A stretch of DNA of 64,000 bases from Seonamhaeicola aphaedonensis (GCF_003386195.1 NZ_QRDX01000006.1:1-64000), one strand, 5' to 3'; counted from the stretch's first letter, positions 24,638 to 31,778 are shown. The notes: a model not told the origin generated them from the letters alone. Program-made: numbers and translations.

Positions 24638-25289
24638 CTATTGACCACACTTTTCTTGACTACCGTTAATGATGCTGGAATATTCAGTAATACTTAAATA
24701 TTGAGGAGTGTAAGTATCTCCGCTCGTTTCTATAGCTTTCACAAAACTTCTCAAATGGTTTCTGGATCCACATTGCAAATTTTTAAACACAGAGACTATG
24801 GATGAATTAGACATTTTATCTATAAAATTTTGAAGGTCAATAATGTCTAGATCTTCTATTGTCGCCCCAATCTGTAGCGCTTTTGATTTACTAGTGGTGC
24901 CATTAGTTTTAAATTCATCATATAAAGCTTGAAGTTCTTGATTATTAAATTCACCATAAGGTAAAATGGTGTACTCAATATCATTGTTTTCCAATAAACT
25001 TACAATGCATTCATATGCGTTTGCTCACTTTGTTTATATTATTAAATTGATTTATAGACCATAAATCACCTAAAAACGAGTAAGTATCTCTCGCTAATTT
25101 TTCTTCTTCAAGCATAAAGAGGAGAGCATCTTTATCTTCATTACTAAAAGTGTCATCTTGTTTAGTAATATCTTCTTGAATAATGTCATCTTGAAGAATA
25201 TTCTGATCATCAGAACCGCTACTACAGCTTAGAATAGAAAGTGTTAGTATTATTATTAATAAGCTACTAGGTATAAATGAGTTTTTCAT
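24638..25289 (-). pseudogene. DUF2202 lipoprotein gene broken by two single-base deletions
   Basis: The first part (25289 downstream) encodes a lipoprotein signal ending LSILSCSSGS and the DUF2202 start LLFMLEEEKLARDTYSFLGDLW. The second part continues with YGEFNNQELQALYDEF, GATIEDLDIIDLQNF and GSRNHLRSFVKAIE, all DUF2202 signatures. The reading breaks at about 25029, where AAAGTGAG needs one more A to give Lys-Ser-Glu. It breaks again at about 25005, where AATGCATTG needs one more A to give Asn-Ala-Ile-Val. With both bases restored the protein is continuous. DUF2202 domains resemble ferritin-like bundles with a metal-binding LEEEKLAR helix. It is either a recent pseudogene or an error in the assembled sequence. 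It keeps an intact promoter with an operator. Confidence 0.85.
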
Positions 25290-25314
25290 TCTATTAAGGT
25301 TTTAAATTATAAAG

Positions 25315-25359
25315 TAAAGGTATGCTATCACTCAACAATGGGTAGTAACCAATGTTACA
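25315..25359 (-). promoter_or_regulatory. Promoter and Crp/Fnr-type operator of the DUF2202 gene
   Basis: AGTAACCAATGTTACA (25344-25359) matches TGTAAC-N4-GTTACA with one end mismatch. The minus-strand box TACCTTTA starts at 25322, 29.5 nt from the centre, identical to the tolC promoter. Confidence 0.65.
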
Positions 25360-25379
25360 TAAACAAAGAGTTCGCAAAG

Positions 25380-25407
25380 AAAAAAGCACCTGTAAATAGG
25401 TGCTTTT
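25380..25407 (-). terminator. Terminator of the cytochrome c gene
   Basis: A 10-bp stem AAAAGCACCT/AGGTGCTTTT with a 6-nt loop, followed on the minus strand by further T residues. It lies about 160 bp past the cytochrome c stop codon, leaving a long 3' untranslated region. Confidence 0.7.
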
Positions 25408-25430
25408 AACTATCAACCAAAAACCAAACA

Positions 25431-25487
25431 TCTTTACCTTATTGGCTAGCCTATAAGGCCTCCTTTAAATAATAAAATATGTAAAGA
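25431..25487. repeat. Unexplained inverted repeat in the long 3' region of the cytochrome c transcript
   Basis: A 22-bp near-perfect palindrome spans 25437-25458 (arm CCTTAT, centre GGCTAGCC, one T/T mismatch on each side). It is flanked by a second pair of complementary arms, TCTTTAC at 25431-25437 and GTAAAGA at 25481-25487. It lies between the cytochrome c stop and its terminator, so the RNA could fold into a compact structure. The role is unknown. Confidence 0.4.
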
Positions 25488-25564
25488 TAACTTACAGGTT
25501 TGTAAACCCCTCAAGTAAAAATGCTATTAATTAGTTCAGGGGGGTTGCCTTAAGAATGAACTAT

Positions 25565-26032
25565 CTAAATTTGTTTTCCGTTTCGCATTGGAAATCCTTT
25601 TCTTTTTTCTTCATTGTAATGTTCATCAAACCATACTGGTTTTTCTATATCATAATCGAAAATATAATCTGAAATTTGTTTTAAATCTTCTTTTGAAACC
25701 AATAGTTTAGGCATAACACCAAACCTTCTTACTGCCCCATACATTCTTGCATTATCTTCAGTTTGATTATCAAACCAATTCTGTATATCTTCCACAAACT
25801 CCGCTTTGTTAGTATGAGCTGCTACATAATGTTTTTTTACGGCAATCATGGGAGGTGCTAACCTTTGTTCATGACTAGCAGTAGGACTATGACAAACATT
25901 GCATTGACGTTCCATTAAAACTTTACCCGGGTGCTCCTCTTGATAAGTACTTTCAATGGCATAGGATGATTTTTTTGAATCTTGACAGCCAATAAGAAAT
26001 GCTAATAAAATTAATGGAACTAAAGGCTTCAT
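25565..26032 (-). CDS. Cytochrome c lipoprotein, monohaem
   Basis: Periplasm-facing electron carrier, 155 residues. The lipoprotein signal ends AFLIGC at C16. A single haem motif C44-N-V-C47-H48 follows. A probable axial methionine lies in RFGVMPKLLVSKEDL near residue 108, and the helix ISDYIFDYD closes the fold. Such small cytochromes accept electrons from thiol- or sulfur-oxidising enzymes, among others. It is a single gene with its own TGTAAC-type operator and promoter, next to the tRNA and the regulator gene, so it belongs to the sulfur island by control as well as position. The electron donor is not evident. Confidence 0.88.
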   Translation of the reverse strand: MKPLVPLILLAFLIGCQDSKKSSYAIESTYQEEHPGKVLMERQCNVCHSPTASHEQRLAPPMIAVKKHYVAAHTNKAEFVEDIQNWFDNQTEDNARMYGAVRRFGVMPKLLVSKEDLKQISDYIFDYDIEKPVWFDEHYNEEKRKGFPMRNGKQI

Positions 26033-26049
26033 AAGTTAAATTTCAAAGG

Positions 26050-26094
26050 CAAATGTAACTTTATGAGATACTAAAACATGTAACAAATGTTACA
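26050..26094 (-). promoter_or_regulatory. Promoter and Crp/Fnr-type operator of the cytochrome c gene
   Basis: TGTAACAAATGTTACA (26079-26094) is a perfect 6-4-6 palindrome. The minus-strand -7 box TACATTTG (first T at 26057) matches TAnnTTTG exactly and lies 29.5 nt from the centre. Confidence 0.75.
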
Positions 26095-26110
26095 ATAACT
26101 AAACACAAAA

Positions 26111-26140
26111 AAACCCACAAACTTTTTAGTTTATGGGTTT
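26111..26140 (-). terminator. Terminator of the tRNA-Arg gene
   Basis: A 13-bp stem (arms 26111-26123 and 26128-26140, one G-U pair) with a 4-nt loop, followed on the minus strand by a T-run. It starts 2 nt after the tRNA 3' end. Confidence 0.75.
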
Positions 26141-26142
26141 TA

Positions 26143-26219
26143 TGGTGACCACGGCAGGATTCAAACCTGCAACCTCTTGAGCCGTAATCAAGTGCGCTAT
26201 TCAGTTGCGCCACGTGGCC
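26143..26219 (-). tRNA. tRNA-Arg (anticodon ACG)
   Basis: The minus strand folds as a 77-nt tRNA. The acceptor arm GGCCACG pairs with CGTGGTC. The D-arm stem is GCGC/GCGC, and the anticodon stem CTTGA/TCAAG encloses loop TTACGGC with anticodon ACG. The T arm GCAGG/CCTGC encloses TTTGAAT. The 3' CCA is encoded, and A34 should become inosine to read CGN codons. Confidence 0.93.
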
Positions 26220-26289
26220 TTTTTTGTGCGTGCAAATATACTATTTATTAAAACTATACCAAACTATTTATTTCAAATTTATAAATGCT

Positions 26290-26297
26290 TATTTTTG
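26290..26297 (+). promoter_or_regulatory. -7 box immediately upstream of the Crp/Fnr gene
   Basis: TATTTTTG matches TAnnTTTG exactly and ends 5 nt before the ATG at 26302. The transcript would be leaderless or nearly so. No palindrome lies 29.5 nt upstream, so the regulator seems not to activate itself. Confidence 0.5.
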
Positions 26298-26301
26298 AAA
26301 C

Positions 26302-26937
26302 ATGACAAAAGAAATACTTTACCAAAAATTTGGCTACGTACTCGATGATAGCTTAATAAATGAAATTATAAATGTTGGAGTTTTTAAATCTTTTTCTAAA
26401 GATGATATCATAATTGATATTAATCAACCTATGCTCTATATTCCCCTATTGTTAAAAGGACATATCAAGATTTTAAGAGAAGACAATGAAGGTAATGAAC
26501 TACTTATCTATTTTTTAGAAGCTGGTGAAACCTGTACCATGTCTCTTACCTGTTGCATGGGTAAATCAAAAAGTAAAATAAGAGCTGTAGCAGAACAAGA
26601 TTCTGATTTAATAATGATTCCTGTTCAAAAAATGAAAGAATGGTTTCACGGGAATGAGAGTTGGCGGAACTTTATTATTGAAAGCTATCAAATACGTTTT
26701 GATGAAATGTTAGATGCAATAGATAGTATTGCTTTTTTAAAAATGGATGAACGGTTATACAAATATCTAGTTAACAAGTCAATGCTAAATGAATCTGCAA
26801 CTCTGTTGATAAAACATCAAGAAATTGCCGAAGATCTACATACCTCTCGTGTAGTAATATCAAGGCTCTTAAAACAGCTTGAAAATGAGAAGAAAATAAC
26901 ACTTGGAAGAAACAAAATTGAAGTTATTTCTAATTAG
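26302..26937 (+). CDS. Crp/Fnr family transcriptional regulator with a C-x5-CC motif
   Basis: The 211-residue protein has an N-terminal cyclic-nucleotide-binding-type barrel, a dimerisation helix near 120-145, and a C-terminal winged helix with KHQEIAEDLHTSRVVISRLL. It carries neither an FNR iron-sulfur cluster pattern nor the CRP cAMP-site arginine-serine pair. Instead C78, C84 and C85 lie together in GETCTMSLTCCMGKS in the loop where effectors usually bind. In the recognition helix R183 and R188 match CRP R180 and R185, but V184 replaces E181. This fits operators reading TGTAA rather than TGTGA. It sits at the centre of the sulfur island and is the likely activator of its TGTAAC-type promoters. 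Persulfide sensing by the cysteines is my inference. Confidence 0.9.
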   Translation: MTKEILYQKFGYVLDDSLINEIINVGVFKSFSKDDIIIDINQPMLYIPLLLKGHIKILREDNEGNELLIYFLEAGETCTMSLTCCMGKSKSKIRAVAEQDSDLIMIPVQKMKEWFHGNESWRNFIIESYQIRFDEMLDAIDSIAFLKMDERLYKYLVNKSMLNESATLLIKHQEIAEDLHTSRVVISRLLKQLENEKKITLGRNKIEVISN

Positions 26938-26980
26938 GTAACATTTGTTACATAACAGATTTAACAGCGTTATACTTTTA
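26937..26980 (+). promoter_or_regulatory. Promoter and Crp/Fnr-type operator of the YeeE/YedE-TauE operon
   Basis: GTAACATTTGTTAC (core 26938-26951) is a perfect palindrome starting at the last base of the regulator's stop codon. The -7-like box TACTTTTA (26973-26980) has its first T 28.5 nt from the centre, one less than at most sites. The ATG follows at 26997. Confidence 0.65.
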
Positions 26981-26996
26981 CAAAAATTAAGAAAAA

Positions 26997-27560
26997 ATGG
27001 AATTTATTTTAAACCCATGGCCATGGTACATATCAGGGCCACTAATAGCATTTGTAATGGCTATTTTGCTTTACTTTGGCAAAACGTTTGGTATGTCATC
27101 TAGCTTAAAAACTATGTGTTCAGCTCTAGGCGCCAACAAAATCTCAGATTTTTTTAAGTTTAATTGGAAAGACCAAAGGTGGAATCTCACTATCGTTTTA
27201 GGTGCGATTATTGGTGGGTTCATTGCCTCTCAATACCTTTCAAATGATATCCCAACAGATTTAAATCCAACCACTATAACAGAATTACAACAAATGGGAT
27301 TTGAAAATCCAGGAGCTACTTTAGTACCTAATGAAATATTTAGTTTAGAGAGTTTAACCTCAATAAAACCCATTATACTACTTATTATTGGCGGTTTATT
27401 AGTAGGCTTTGGAACGCGCTACGCAAGCGGCTGTACCTCTGGTCATGCCATTACTGGACTTAGTAGTTTACAAAAGCAGTCATTAATTGCTGTCATAGGA
27501 TTTTTTATTGGCGGGTTGATTATGACTAACTTTATTTTACCATTAATCTTCAAAACATGA
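26997..27560 (+). CDS. YeeE/YedE family sulfur transporter subunit (PmpA/TsuA-like N half)
   Basis: Inner-membrane protein of the YeeE/YedE family, known in other bacteria for thiosulfate or sulfur-ion uptake. The 187 residues have about five hydrophobic segments and the signature GFGTRYASGCTSGHAITGL, with C146 as the conserved channel cysteine. The family usually has two such halves. Here they are split into this protein and the next, whose start codon overlaps this stop by 4 nt. It is the first gene of the operon with the second half and a TauE-type exporter, under a TGTAAC-type operator. Confidence 0.88.
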   Translation: MEFILNPWPWYISGPLIAFVMAILLYFGKTFGMSSSLKTMCSALGANKISDFFKFNWKDQRWNLTIVLGAIIGGFIASQYLSNDIPTDLNPTTITELQQMGFENPGATLVPNEIFSLESLTSIKPIILLIIGGLLVGFGTRYASGCTSGHAITGLSSLQKQSLIAVIGFFIGGLIMTNFILPLIFKT

Positions 27561-27970
27561 AATATTTAAAATTTTTATTGGTTGGCATTTTCTTCGGAAT
27601 AGTTTTAGTAAAATCAGAAGCTGTTTCATGGTTTCGGATTTATGAAATGTTTAGATTTCAATCATTTCATATGTATGGTATCATAGGTACAGCCATAGCA
27701 ACAGGGTTATTATTTTTACAAATTTCAAAAAGAAAACATCTAAAAAATATTATAGGTGAACAAATAGATGCCCCAAAAAAAGAAGAGGGATTTATAAGGT
27801 TTATAGTTGGGGGTTCTATTTTTGGCTTGGGTTGGGCCCTTATTGGAGCGTGTCCAGGACCTATGTATATCTTGTTAGGAACAGGTATTTACAGCATGAT
27901 TATTGTTATTATTGCTGCTTTATTAGGTACATTCATCTATGGGATTTTAAAAAGTAAGTTACCCCATTAA
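27557..27970 (+). CDS. YeeE/YedE family sulfur transporter subunit (PmpB-like second half)
   Basis: The partner half of the split YeeE/YedE transporter, 137 residues with about four membrane segments. The signature GSIFGLGWALIGACPGPMYIL holds C99, the second conserved cysteine of this family. The start overlaps the previous gene (ATGA at 27557-27560), which implies translational coupling and a fixed ratio. It is followed directly by the TauE-type gene. By analogy with two-domain YeeE proteins the pair should pass a sulfur compound such as thiosulfate; direction and substrate are not proven by sequence. Confidence 0.87.
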   Translation: MKYLKFLLVGIFFGIVLVKSEAVSWFRIYEMFRFQSFHMYGIIGTAIATGLLFLQISKRKHLKNIIGEQIDAPKKEEGFIRFIVGGSIFGLGWALIGACPGPMYILLGTGIYSMIIVIIAALLGTFIYGILKSKLPH

Positions 27971-28765
27971 ATGGATAACACCCAAATATTAGGATATTTA
28001 GGAGCTTTAGTTGTTGGGCTGGTATTAGGTCTTATAGGTGGTGGTGGGTCTATACTAACGGTACCCTTATTAGTGTATCTTCTAGGATACAATCCCATAG
28101 TAGCGACGGCGTATTCTTTATTTGTAGTTGGCACGACATCATTAGTAGGAACCTTTCAAAAATATAGGGAAGGCCTTGTAGATATTAAGACTGGTTTAGC
28201 TTTTTCATTTCCTTCATTTGTCGCAGTTTATTTATCGCGAAGGTATTTAGTTCCCAGTATTCCCAACACCTTATTAAGCACCAGTGGCTTTACACTTACC
28301 AAAGAAATGGGCATCATGGTATTCTTTTCTATTATCATGCTTTTGGCAGCCGTTTCAATGATAAAAAACAAAAACGACAATAGTGTACCAACAAGTAAAC
28401 AAGCTTATTATAAAACATTCATTCAAGGACTGACTATTGGAACTATAACTGGAATTATTGGTGCAGGTGGTGGGTTTCTTTATGTTCCTGCTTTAGTACT
28501 GTGGGCAAATATACCAATGAAAAAAGCTGTGGGTACCTCATTAATTATAGTAACTATTAATTCCCTCATTGGATTTACAGGAGATGTGCAAACTTTGGAT
28601 ATTGAGTGGACTTTTCTGATACTATTCTCATTGATATCAGTATTGGGTATTTTGATTGGAGTCTATCTTTCAAAATTTATAAGTGGTGAAAAATTAAAAA
28701 AAAGCTTTGGGGTTTTCACGCTCATAATGGCTATATACATTGTTTACCGAGAAATAAGTACGTAA
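27971..28765 (+). CDS. TauE/SafE family anion exporter
   Basis: Inner-membrane protein of the sulfite/organosulfonate exporter family, 264 residues, about eight membrane segments. Both repeats carry the glycine-rich signature: LVLGLIGGGGSILTVPLLVYLLGYNP near residue 18, and IGTITGIIGAGGGFLYVPALVLW near 158. The start follows the previous stop directly. With sulfide oxidation and a persulfide dioxygenase in the same regulon, which yield sulfite, export of sulfite is the simplest role. This would remove the toxic end product. Confidence 0.88.
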   Translation: MDNTQILGYLGALVVGLVLGLIGGGGSILTVPLLVYLLGYNPIVATAYSLFVVGTTSLVGTFQKYREGLVDIKTGLAFSFPSFVAVYLSRRYLVPSIPNTLLSTSGFTLTKEMGIMVFFSIIMLLAAVSMIKNKNDNSVPTSKQAYYKTFIQGLTIGTITGIIGAGGGFLYVPALVLWANIPMKKAVGTSLIIVTINSLIGFTGDVQTLDIEWTFLILFSLISVLGILIGVYLSKFISGEKLKKSFGVFTLIMAIYIVYREIST

Positions 28766-28767
28766 CT

Positions 28768-28813
28768 ATGTGACAAATATCACATTACATATCTATAAGG
28801 TTTAGTAATTTTG
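28768..28813 (+). promoter_or_regulatory. Promoter and Crp-type operator of the MBL-rhodanese gene
   Basis: ATGTGACAAATATCACAT (28768-28785) contains TGTGA-N6-TCACA, the classical CRP consensus. The -7 box TAATTTTG (28806-28813) is a perfect match and its first T lies 29.5 nt from the centre. Confidence 0.75.
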
Positions 28814-28836
28814 CAAAAAATCAAAAAAAATTAGAC

Positions 28837-30246
28837 ATGAAAATAGAACAAATATATACAGGGTGTTTAGCACAAGGGGCTTATTATATTGAATCTAATG
28901 GTGAAGTAGCAATTATCGATCCGTTGCGCGAAACACAGCAGTATATTGATAAAGCAACTAATGAGAATGCTAAAATTAAGTACATCTTTGAAACACATTT
29001 TCACGCCGATTTTGTTTCTGGCCACCTAGATCTGGCAAAAAAAACAGGAGCTACTATTATATTTGGTCCGGGGGCTAAAACAGATTATGAGGCTTATATT
29101 GCCAAAGATAATGAAGTATTTAATTTAGGAAATATCACTATAAAAGTACTACACACGCCGGGACATACTTTAGAATCTTCTACATTTCTTTTGATTGATA
29201 AAAATGGAAAAGACCACGCTATTTTTTCGGGAGACACTTTATTTTTAGGAGATGTTGGCAGACCAGATTTAGCAATTAAGTCAGACTTAACAAAAGAAGA
29301 TTTAGCAGGTATGCTTTATGATTCTTTACGAAACAAAATTATGCCACTAGCTGATGATGTTATTGTTTATCCTGCTCACGGAGCAGGTTCTGCTTGCGGA
29401 AAAAATTTAAGCAAAGAAACTGTGGGTGTTTTGGGCGAACAAAAAGCAACCAATTATGCTCTAAGAGCTGATATGACCAAAGAAGAATTCATAAAAGAAG
29501 TCCTTGATGGCATTTTACCGCCACCACAGTACTTTGCTAAAAATGCCATGATGAATAAATCTGGTTATACCAATTTTGATACCGTTCTTGAAAAGGGAGA
29601 TGTAGCTTTAACCCCTGGAGAATTTGAAAGTATTGCTAATCATGAAGGCGCTCTAGTACTAGATGTAAGAACAGAACAGGAGTTTGTAAAAGCACATATT
29701 CCCAACTCTATTTTTATTGGTATTCATGGTGGGTTTGCTCCCTGGGTTGGTGCTTTAATAACAGATTTACAGCAACCCATTTTACTGGTGGTTCCCGAAG
29801 GAAGAGAACAAGAAACTGTCACTCGATTATCAAGAGTAGGCTATGATAATACTTTAGGCTATTTAAAAGGAGGTATTGAAGCCTGGAAAAACGCTGGTAA
29901 AGACATTGAATCTATTGAATCTATTTCTGCGGAAGAATTGGCTGATAGATTTAAAAAATTTAGCATCGAAATTCTGGACGTTAGAAAGGATGGCGAGTAC
30001 AAATCAGAACATTTAGAAGGTGATAACGTACATCATTTTGCATTAGATTATATAAATGACAACATGAAAAATATAAACCCCAAAAAAACCTATCATCTAT
30101 ACTGTGCTGGTGGTTATAGGTCCGTTATTGCCGCCTCTATTCTGAAAGCTAGAGGTTTTGATGTGATTGATATTGCAGGTGGTTTTGCTGCTCTAAAAAA
30201 AACCAACTTACCCAAAACCAATTATGTTTGTCCTACAACGCTATAA
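28837..30246 (+). CDS. Persulfide dioxygenase-like metallo-beta-lactamase fused to two rhodanese domains
   Basis: The N-terminal 245 residues form an ETHE1-like metallo-beta-lactamase domain, with T-H-F-H-A-D-F-V-S-G-H near residue 55 as the metal ligands. Further ligands follow in HTPGHTLES near 110, SGDTLFLGDVGRPD near 133, and YPAHGAGS near 185. ETHE1 enzymes oxidise glutathione persulfide to sulfite. Rhodanese domain 1 (about 262-355) has lost the active cysteine; its loop reads VVPEGRE. Domain 2 (about 368-465) keeps it in YCAGGYRS near residue 422. The protein can thus couple persulfide oxidation with sulfur transfer. It has its own CRP-type operator and precedes an HMA protein gene. 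Confidence 0.92.
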   Translation: MKIEQIYTGCLAQGAYYIESNGEVAIIDPLRETQQYIDKATNENAKIKYIFETHFHADFVSGHLDLAKKTGATIIFGPGAKTDYEAYIAKDNEVFNLGNITIKVLHTPGHTLESSTFLLIDKNGKDHAIFSGDTLFLGDVGRPDLAIKSDLTKEDLAGMLYDSLRNKIMPLADDVIVYPAHGAGSACGKNLSKETVGVLGEQKATNYALRADMTKEEFIKEVLDGILPPPQYFAKNAMMNKSGYTNFDTVLEKGDVALTPGEFESIANHEGALVLDVRTEQEFVKAHIPNSIFIGIHGGFAPWVGALITDLQQPILLVVPEGREQETVTRLSRVGYDNTLGYLKGGIEAWKNAGKDIESIESISAEELADRFKKFSIEILDVRKDGEYKSEHLEGDNVHHFALDYINDNMKNINPKKTYHLYCAGGYRSVIAASILKARGFDVIDIAGGFAALKKTNLPKTNYVCPTTL

Positions 30247-30247
30247 A

Positions 30248-30517
30248 ATGAAAACAACAATAGAAATACAAAACTTAAAGTGTGGTGGATGTGCTAATAC
30301 CATTATCACTAAATTATCCGAATTAGAATTTGTTGATAACGTAGAAGTTGATAACAACGACAATACAGTTACATTCTCCTATGAAAAGGAAGTCACACTT
30401 AACACTGTAAAAAAATTACTTGCAAAATTGGGTTACCCCGAAGTTGGAGATAAAAACGCTTTATCCACAAAAGCAAAATCTTTTGTGAGTTGTGCTATTG
30501 GAAGGATGAACAAATAG
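30248..30517 (+). CDS. HMA-domain metal-binding protein (CGGC motif)
   Basis: An 89-residue heavy-metal-associated domain. MKTTIEIQNLKCGGCANTI carries C12 and C15, the metal-binding pair, followed by the ferredoxin-like babbab pattern (EVDNNDNTVTFSYEKEVT). It ends with a basic tail. I use the ATG at 30248; a frame extension into the previous gene is unlikely. It starts just after the MBL-rhodanese stop, so it probably shares its transcript. It may buffer copper, which sulfide and persulfide otherwise trap, or it may be a sulfur-liganded trafficking partner. It converges with clpS, 1 bp apart. Confidence 0.85.
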   Translation: MKTTIEIQNLKCGGCANTIITKLSELEFVDNVEVDNNDNTVTFSYEKEVTLNTVKKLLAKLGYPEVGDKNALSTKAKSFVSCAIGRMNK

Positions 30518-30518
30518 C

Positions 30519-30797
30519 TTAAACTATCTCTGCACTTAAACCTGCGTTTAGCAACATGGTGCAACGCGGTTCTAAGTCATTATACTCACCTGTTTTAACA
30601 GTACATTTACCTTTATAATGCACAATGATTGAGCATTGTTCGGCTTGTTCAGGCGTATGATCACAGGCATTAATAAGTGTTTCTATAACATGGTCAAATG
30701 TATTCACATCATCGTTATACAAAACAATTTCGTTAAGATTAGCTTCTTGCTCTAAAACACTAAAGGCTTCTTGTATTTTTTCTTTTGTATTCATCAT
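30519..30797 (-). CDS. clpS: ClpS, ATP-dependent Clp protease adaptor
   Basis: Delivers N-degron substrates to the Clp protease. The 92 residues show the ClpS core: IVLYNDDVNTFDHVIETL, followed by ACDHTPEQAEQCSIIVHYKGKC and L.AGLSAEIV at the end. The N-D-D-x-x-T-F-D-H segment forms the N-end residue pocket. The length is normal. It precedes prmA on the same strand with a 63-bp gap, an order often seen in Bacteroidota. Confidence 0.92.
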   Translation of the reverse strand: MMNTKEKIQEAFSVLEQEANLNEIVLYNDDVNTFDHVIETLINACDHTPEQAEQCSIIVHYKGKCTVKTGEYNDLEPRCTMLLNAGLSAEIV

Positions 30798-30860
30798 AGC
30801 ATTACTTCAAAATTATAAAAAATTGTATTACAAAGTCTTAAGTAAATGCAAATATTTAAT

Positions 30861-31694
30861 TTAAGCATACTTTAAAGCAACCCAATTGTTGCGTTCTAAA
30901 TTGTCTTGAATTTTAAACCCATATTTAGAAACCTCTTCATCAATAGTAGGTATATCGTTATTATAAAATCCACTTAAAAACAACACACCACCTTTATTTA
31001 GACTTGTCGCATATGTTGCCATGTCCTGAAGTAAAATATTTCGGTTGATGTTAGCGATGATAACATCATACGATTTACCAATTAATAATGAGGCATCTCC
31101 TTCAAAAACATTAATATTTTGACAACTATTGCGCTCTATATTTTCTAAACTGTTTAGATAACACCAGTTGTCAATATCAATGGCATCAATGGTTTTAGCG
31201 CCTTTTAATTCAGCTAAAACAGCCAAAACTCCTGTACCACAACCCATGTCTAAAACCGACTTGCCTTTGAAATCATTTTTTAAAATATGCTGTATCATCA
31301 TGTGTGTGGTTTCATGATGTCCAGTTCCAAAACTCATTTTAGGCTCTATAACAATATCATATTCTGTGTTAAAATTTTTGTGAAATGGCGCGCGTACTGC
31401 ACAAATATTATCCACTACAATTGGGTTAAAATTCTTCTCCCATTCTGCATTCCAGTTAGTTTGTTCTATCTCTGAAAAAGTATAGCTTATTTCAAATTCA
31501 TCCGAATTTAGCACATGAATGTCATCTAAAATTGCCCCATACCATTCTTCTTTTTGAATATATGCTGTAACACCAGTTTCGTTTTCAATAAAACTCTCGA
31601 AACCGGCATAACCTAATTCAGCTATTAGAATTTCAACCGCTGGCTGTATAGGTGTTACGTTAAACTCATAACCTATGTAAATAATATTGGACAT
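30861..31694 (-). CDS. prmA: Ribosomal protein L11 methyltransferase
   Basis: SAM-dependent trimethylation of ribosomal protein L11. The 277 residues from the ATG at 31694 have the N-terminal substrate-binding domain (IYIGYEFNVTPIQPAVEIL). The Rossmann methyltransferase domain includes EPKMSFGTGHHETTHMM, SAM motif I DMGCGTGVLAVLAELKGA, and DVIIANINRNILLQDM near residue 200. A TTG 57 nt upstream would add a tail outside the conserved domain, so I reject it. It lies between tpiA, from which a terminator separates it, and clpS. Confidence 0.93.
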   Translation of the reverse strand: MSNIIYIGYEFNVTPIQPAVEILIAELGYAGFESFIENETGVTAYIQKEEWYGAILDDIHVLNSDEFEISYTFSEIEQTNWNAEWEKNFNPIVVDNICAVRAPFHKNFNTEYDIVIEPKMSFGTGHHETTHMMIQHILKNDFKGKSVLDMGCGTGVLAVLAELKGAKTIDAIDIDNWCYLNSLENIERNSCQNINVFEGDASLLIGKSYDVIIANINRNILLQDMATYATSLNKGGVLFLSGFYNNDIPTIDEEVSKYGFKIQDNLERNNWVALKYA

Positions 31695-31778
31695 TCTGTA
31701 TTTGTTTAGATTCCCATCTTCATAGGATTGATCACTTAGATGATGACTCAACCATGATGAGGAGTTTTATTTAAAATT

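Noticed and set aside
26143-26219. Attachment site of an integrated element at the tRNA-Arg
   Set aside because: No integrase gene is nearby and no repeated copy of the tRNA 3' end was found in the flanking sequence.
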